NCBI GenBank assembly: GCA_004297225.1
Contig: SCUI01000006.1
Location: 1-38,431 of the forward strand
Reading direction: 5' to 3'
DNA length: 38,431 nucleotides
Origin: Lysobacteraceae bacterium
Lineage (GTDB): Bacteria > Pseudomonadota > Gammaproteobacteria > Xanthomonadales > Xanthomonadaceae
The notes beneath the pieces were generated by a model. The model had not been told where the DNA came from, did no database searches, and saw only the letters and a program-made list of their open reading frames with translations. Numbering within the stretch: the stretch's first letter is position 1; every line of letters begins with the position of its first letter. A program made the position numbers and the translations under genes. Below are positions 36,064 through 38,431 of the stretch, in pieces.

Positions 36064-37135
36064 ACTCACCCGTTGGCTGGAGCAGCTGCAGAGCCTGTTC
36101 GGGCTGTTCGGCTACCTCACCTTCCGCGGCATCCTCAGCGCGCTCACCGCGCTGGCGCTGTCGCTGTGGTGGGGCCCGGCGATGATCCGCAAGCTCGCCG
36201 AATTCAAGGGCCAGCCGATCCGCCAGGAAGGCCCGAAGAGCCATTTCTCCAAGGCCGGCACGCCGACCATGGGCGGCGCGCTGATCCTGCTGACGGTGAT
36301 GGCGTCGGTGTTGCTGTGGGGCGACCTGCGCAACCGCTACGTGTGGGTCGTGTTGCTGGTGATGCTCGCCTATGGCGCGATCGGCTGGTACGACGACTGG
36401 ATCAAGATCGTGCGCCGCGATCCGAACGGCCTGAAGTCGCGCTGGAAGTACCTGGCGCAGTCGGTGTTCGGCCTGGCGGTGGGCCTGTACCTGTACTGGA
36501 CCGCCGACGTCGCCGCGGCGACGACTTTCTACATCCCGTTCTTCAAGTCGGTGGCGCTGCCGCTGGCCGGCGCCGGGTTCGTGTTCATCGCCTACTTCTG
36601 GGTCGTCGGCTTCTCCAACGCGGTCAACCTGACCGATGGCCTCGACGGACTGGCGATCATGCCGACGGTGCTGGTGGCCTGCGCGCTGGGCGTGTTCGCC
36701 TACGCCTCGGGCCACGCGCAGTTCGCCGCCTACCTGCAGATCCCGCGCATTCCGGGCGCCGGCGAGCTGGTGATCATCTGCGCGGCGATCGCCGGCGCGG
36801 GCCTTGGCTTCCTCTGGTTCAACACCTACCCGGCGATGGTGTTCATGGGCGACATCGGCGCGCTGGCGCTGGGCGCGGTACTCGGCACGATCGCGGTGAT
36901 CGTGCGCCAGGAACTGGTGCTGGTGGTGATGGGCGGCATCTTCGTGATCGAGACGCTGTCGGTGATGATCCAGGTGGCGTCGTTCAAGCTCACCGGCAAG
37001 CGCGTGTTCCGGATGGCGCCGATCCACCACCACTTCGAACTCAAGGGCTGGCCCGAGCCGCGGGTGATCGTGCGCTTCTGGATCATCTCGGTGGTGCTGG
37101 TGCTGGTCGGCCTGGCCACGTTGAAGGTGCGCTGA
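36053..37135 (+). CDS. mraY: Phospho-MurNAc-pentapeptide transferase MraY
   Basis: MraY transfers phospho-MurNAc-pentapeptide to undecaprenyl phosphate, making lipid I in the inner membrane. It has 360 residues, exactly the usual length, and about ten membrane helices. Motifs: [17 protein letters not shown], the acidic [38 protein letters not shown] and [23 protein letters not shown] before the ATG at 36053 could bind the ribosome. The stop overlaps the next start in TGATG. In many gammaproteobacteria murD would follow; here ftsW does. Confidence 0.96.
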   Translation: MLLELTRWLEQLQSLFGLFGYLTFRGILSALTALALSLWWGPAMIRKLAEFKGQPIRQEGPKSHFSKAGTPTMGGALILLTVMASVLLWGDLRNRYVWVVLLVMLAYGAIGWYDDWIKIVRRDPNGLKSRWKYLAQSVFGLAVGLYLYWTADVAAATTFYIPFFKSVALPLAGAGFVFIAYFWVVGFSNAVNLTDGLDGLAIMPTVLVACALGVFAYASGHAQFAAYLQIPRIPGAGELVIICAAIAGAGLGFLWFNTYPAMVFMGDIGALALGAVLGTIAVIVRQELVLVVMGGIFVIETLSVMIQVASFKLTGKRVFRMAPIHHHFELKGWPEPRVIVRFWIISVVLVLVGLATLKVR

Positions 37136-38431
37136 TGGGCGAAACCGCCGCCACCGCCCGCAGCCACCAGGCCACGCGCCTGGACGCCATCGGCGGCCGC
37201 TACGACCCGTGGCTGCTCGGCGTGTCGATCGCGCTCGCCTGCTTCGGCGTGGTGATGGTCGCCTCCAGTTCGATCGCGATCGGCGAAGGCCTGGGCGTGG
37301 GCCCGTTCCACTTCCTGGAGCGGCACCTGATGTTCCTCGCCGGCGGCGTGGTGCTCGCGGTGTGGATGATGCGCACCGAGCTGAAGCTGATCGAGCAGCA
37401 TGGACAATGGCTGCTGCTGGCCTGCTTCGTGTTGCTGCTGCTGGTGTTCGTGCCGGGCGTGGGCGTGACCGTCAACGGCGCCAGGCGCTGGCTCAACCTC
37501 GGCCTGGCCAACTTCCAGGCGGTGGAGGCGGTGAAGCTGCTGTACATCGTCTGGCTGGCGGGCTACCTCAAGCGCTACAGCGAGGACGTCACCGCGACCT
37601 GGCCGGCGATGCTGAAGCCGCTCGGCGTGGCCGGCGCGATGGTCGTGCTGCTGCTGCTGCAGCCGGACTTCGGTTCCTCGTCGCTGCTGCTGGCGATCAC
37701 CGCGGGGATGCTGGTGCTGGGCGGGGTCAACATGCCGCGGCTGTTCGGCCCGGTGATGGTGGCGCTGCCGGCGCTGGCGATCGTCGCGATCGCCGAGCCC
37801 TACCGCTACCAGCGCCTGACCACCTTCCTGGATCCGTGGGCGGACCCGTTCAACAGCGGCTACCAGCTCACCAATGCGCTGATGGCCGTCGGCCGCGGCG
37901 AATGGTTCGGCGTCGGCCTCGGCGCGTCGGTGCAGAAACTGGCCTACCTGCCCGAGGCGCACACCGACTTCATCCTCGCGGTGATCGCAGAGGAACTCGG
38001 CTTCATCGGCGTGTGCGCGGTGATCGCGGCGTACGCGCTGCTGGTCGGGCGCGCATTCTGGACCGGGCTGCGCTGCGTGGAGATGCGCCGCCACTTCGCC
38101 GGTTATGTCGCCTTCGGCATCGCGCTGTGGGTGAGCCTGCAGAGCTTCGTCTCGATCGGCGTCAACCTCGGCCTGCTGCCGACCAAGGGCCTGACCCTGC
38201 CGATGATTTCCTCCGGCGGCTCCAGCGTGCTGATGACCTGCGCCGCGCTCGGCCTGCTGCTGCGCGTGGGTTATGAACTCGACCGCGCGCAGCGCCAGGT
38301 CGCGCGCCTGCGTGGCGATACCGTCGCCACCGCGGAAGCCGCGCAGGCAGCGCCACTGCCGCCGACCGCGCAACCGCTGCCGGCCGCGGCGCGTGGCGAC
38401 CGCGGCGGCCGGCGCGCGCGGATCGAACCGG
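37135..38431 (+). CDS. ftsW: Septal peptidoglycan polymerase FtsW (partial, runs off the window)
   Basis: FtsW is the SEDS-family glycosyltransferase that polymerises lipid II at the septum with FtsI. The frame is open from ATG 37135 to the last base, 432 codons, with no stop seen. SEDS motifs: VNGARRWLNLGLANFQ, PDFGSSSLLLAI, YRYQRLTTFLDPWADPF, LPEAHTDFILAVIAEELGF and TKGLTLPMISSGGSS. About ten membrane segments are visible. The C-terminal tail after residue 390 is rich in Ala, Pro and Gln, then basic, and is probably cytoplasmic. It overlaps the mraY stop by one base (TGATG). Confidence 0.95.
   Translation, partial: MGETAATARSHQATRLDAIGGRYDPWLLGVSIALACFGVVMVASSSIAIGEGLGVGPFHFLERHLMFLAGGVVLAVWMMRTELKLIEQHGQWLLLACFVLLLLVFVPGVGVTVNGARRWLNLGLANFQAVEAVKLLYIVWLAGYLKRYSEDVTATWPAMLKPLGVAGAMVVLLLLQPDFGSSSLLLAITAGMLVLGGVNMPRLFGPVMVALPALAIVAIAEPYRYQRLTTFLDPWADPFNSGYQLTNALMAVGRGEWFGVGLGASVQKLAYLPEAHTDFILAVIAEELGFIGVCAVIAAYALLVGRAFWTGLRCVEMRRHFAGYVAFGIALWVSLQSFVSIGVNLGLLPTKGLTLPMISSGGSSVLMTCAALGLLLRVGYELDRAQRQVARLRGDTVATAEAAQAAPLPPTAQPLPAAARGDRGGRRARIEP

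Overview
The window is 38.4 kb of high-GC, densely packed chromosomal DNA. It fits a gammaproteobacterium of the Xanthomonadaceae/Lysobacteraceae (Xanthomonas, Lysobacter or Luteimonas type). This rests on gene order and protein families, not on a database search: a type II secretion operon in the Xanthomonas xps order E-F-G-H-I-J-K-L-M-N-D, a glyA-nrdR-ribD-ribE-ribBA-ribH-nusB-thiL block, and a dcw cluster that passes from mraY straight to ftsW without murD.

Layout. (1) 1-422: 3' end of purL. (2) 423-683: gene-free leader filled by two long hairpins whose loops are exact reverse complements. (3) 684-12912: eleven-gene type II secretion operon, followed by two coupled glycosyltransferase-like genes. 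(4) 12908-16732, minus strand: yeiH-like exporter, ettA and pyrF, with degenerate inverted repeats on both sides of pyrF. (5) 16813-23925, plus strand: glyA, a small four-helix-bundle gene framed by heptad inverted repeats, then nrdR, riboflavin genes, nusB and thiL. (6) 23917-28049, minus strand: lpoA, yraN, a GlcD-like FAD oxidase and a secreted SGNH hydrolase. (7) rsmI on the plus strand converges on the RNase P RNA gene rnpB on the minus strand. (8) 29613-38431, plus strand: the dcw cluster from the mraZ promoter to ftsW, which runs off the end of the window.

How the genes work together. The secretion genes encode the cytoplasmic ATPase, inner-membrane platform, pseudopilins, the GspC-type connector XpsN and the lipoprotein secretin. 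Most junctions overlap by 1 to 17 bases, so translation is probably coupled. The dcw block makes lipid II precursors and the septal synthase pair FtsW/FtsI. LpoA in region 6 is a cell-wall synthase activator. The rib block makes riboflavin, but the GTP cyclohydrolase II half of RibBA lacks its zinc cysteines, so that activity should come from another gene.

The least ordinary material is repetitive. A GGGAACR heptad repeat occurs three times: framing the four-helix-bundle gene between glyA and nrdR, as an inverted pair between rsmI and rnpB, and as a single copy inside the 3' end of ftsI. The twin-hairpin element after purL is a second, unrelated repeat. There is no gene-free stretch above 300 bases. 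I saw no tRNA, CRISPR array, transposase gene or prophage gene.
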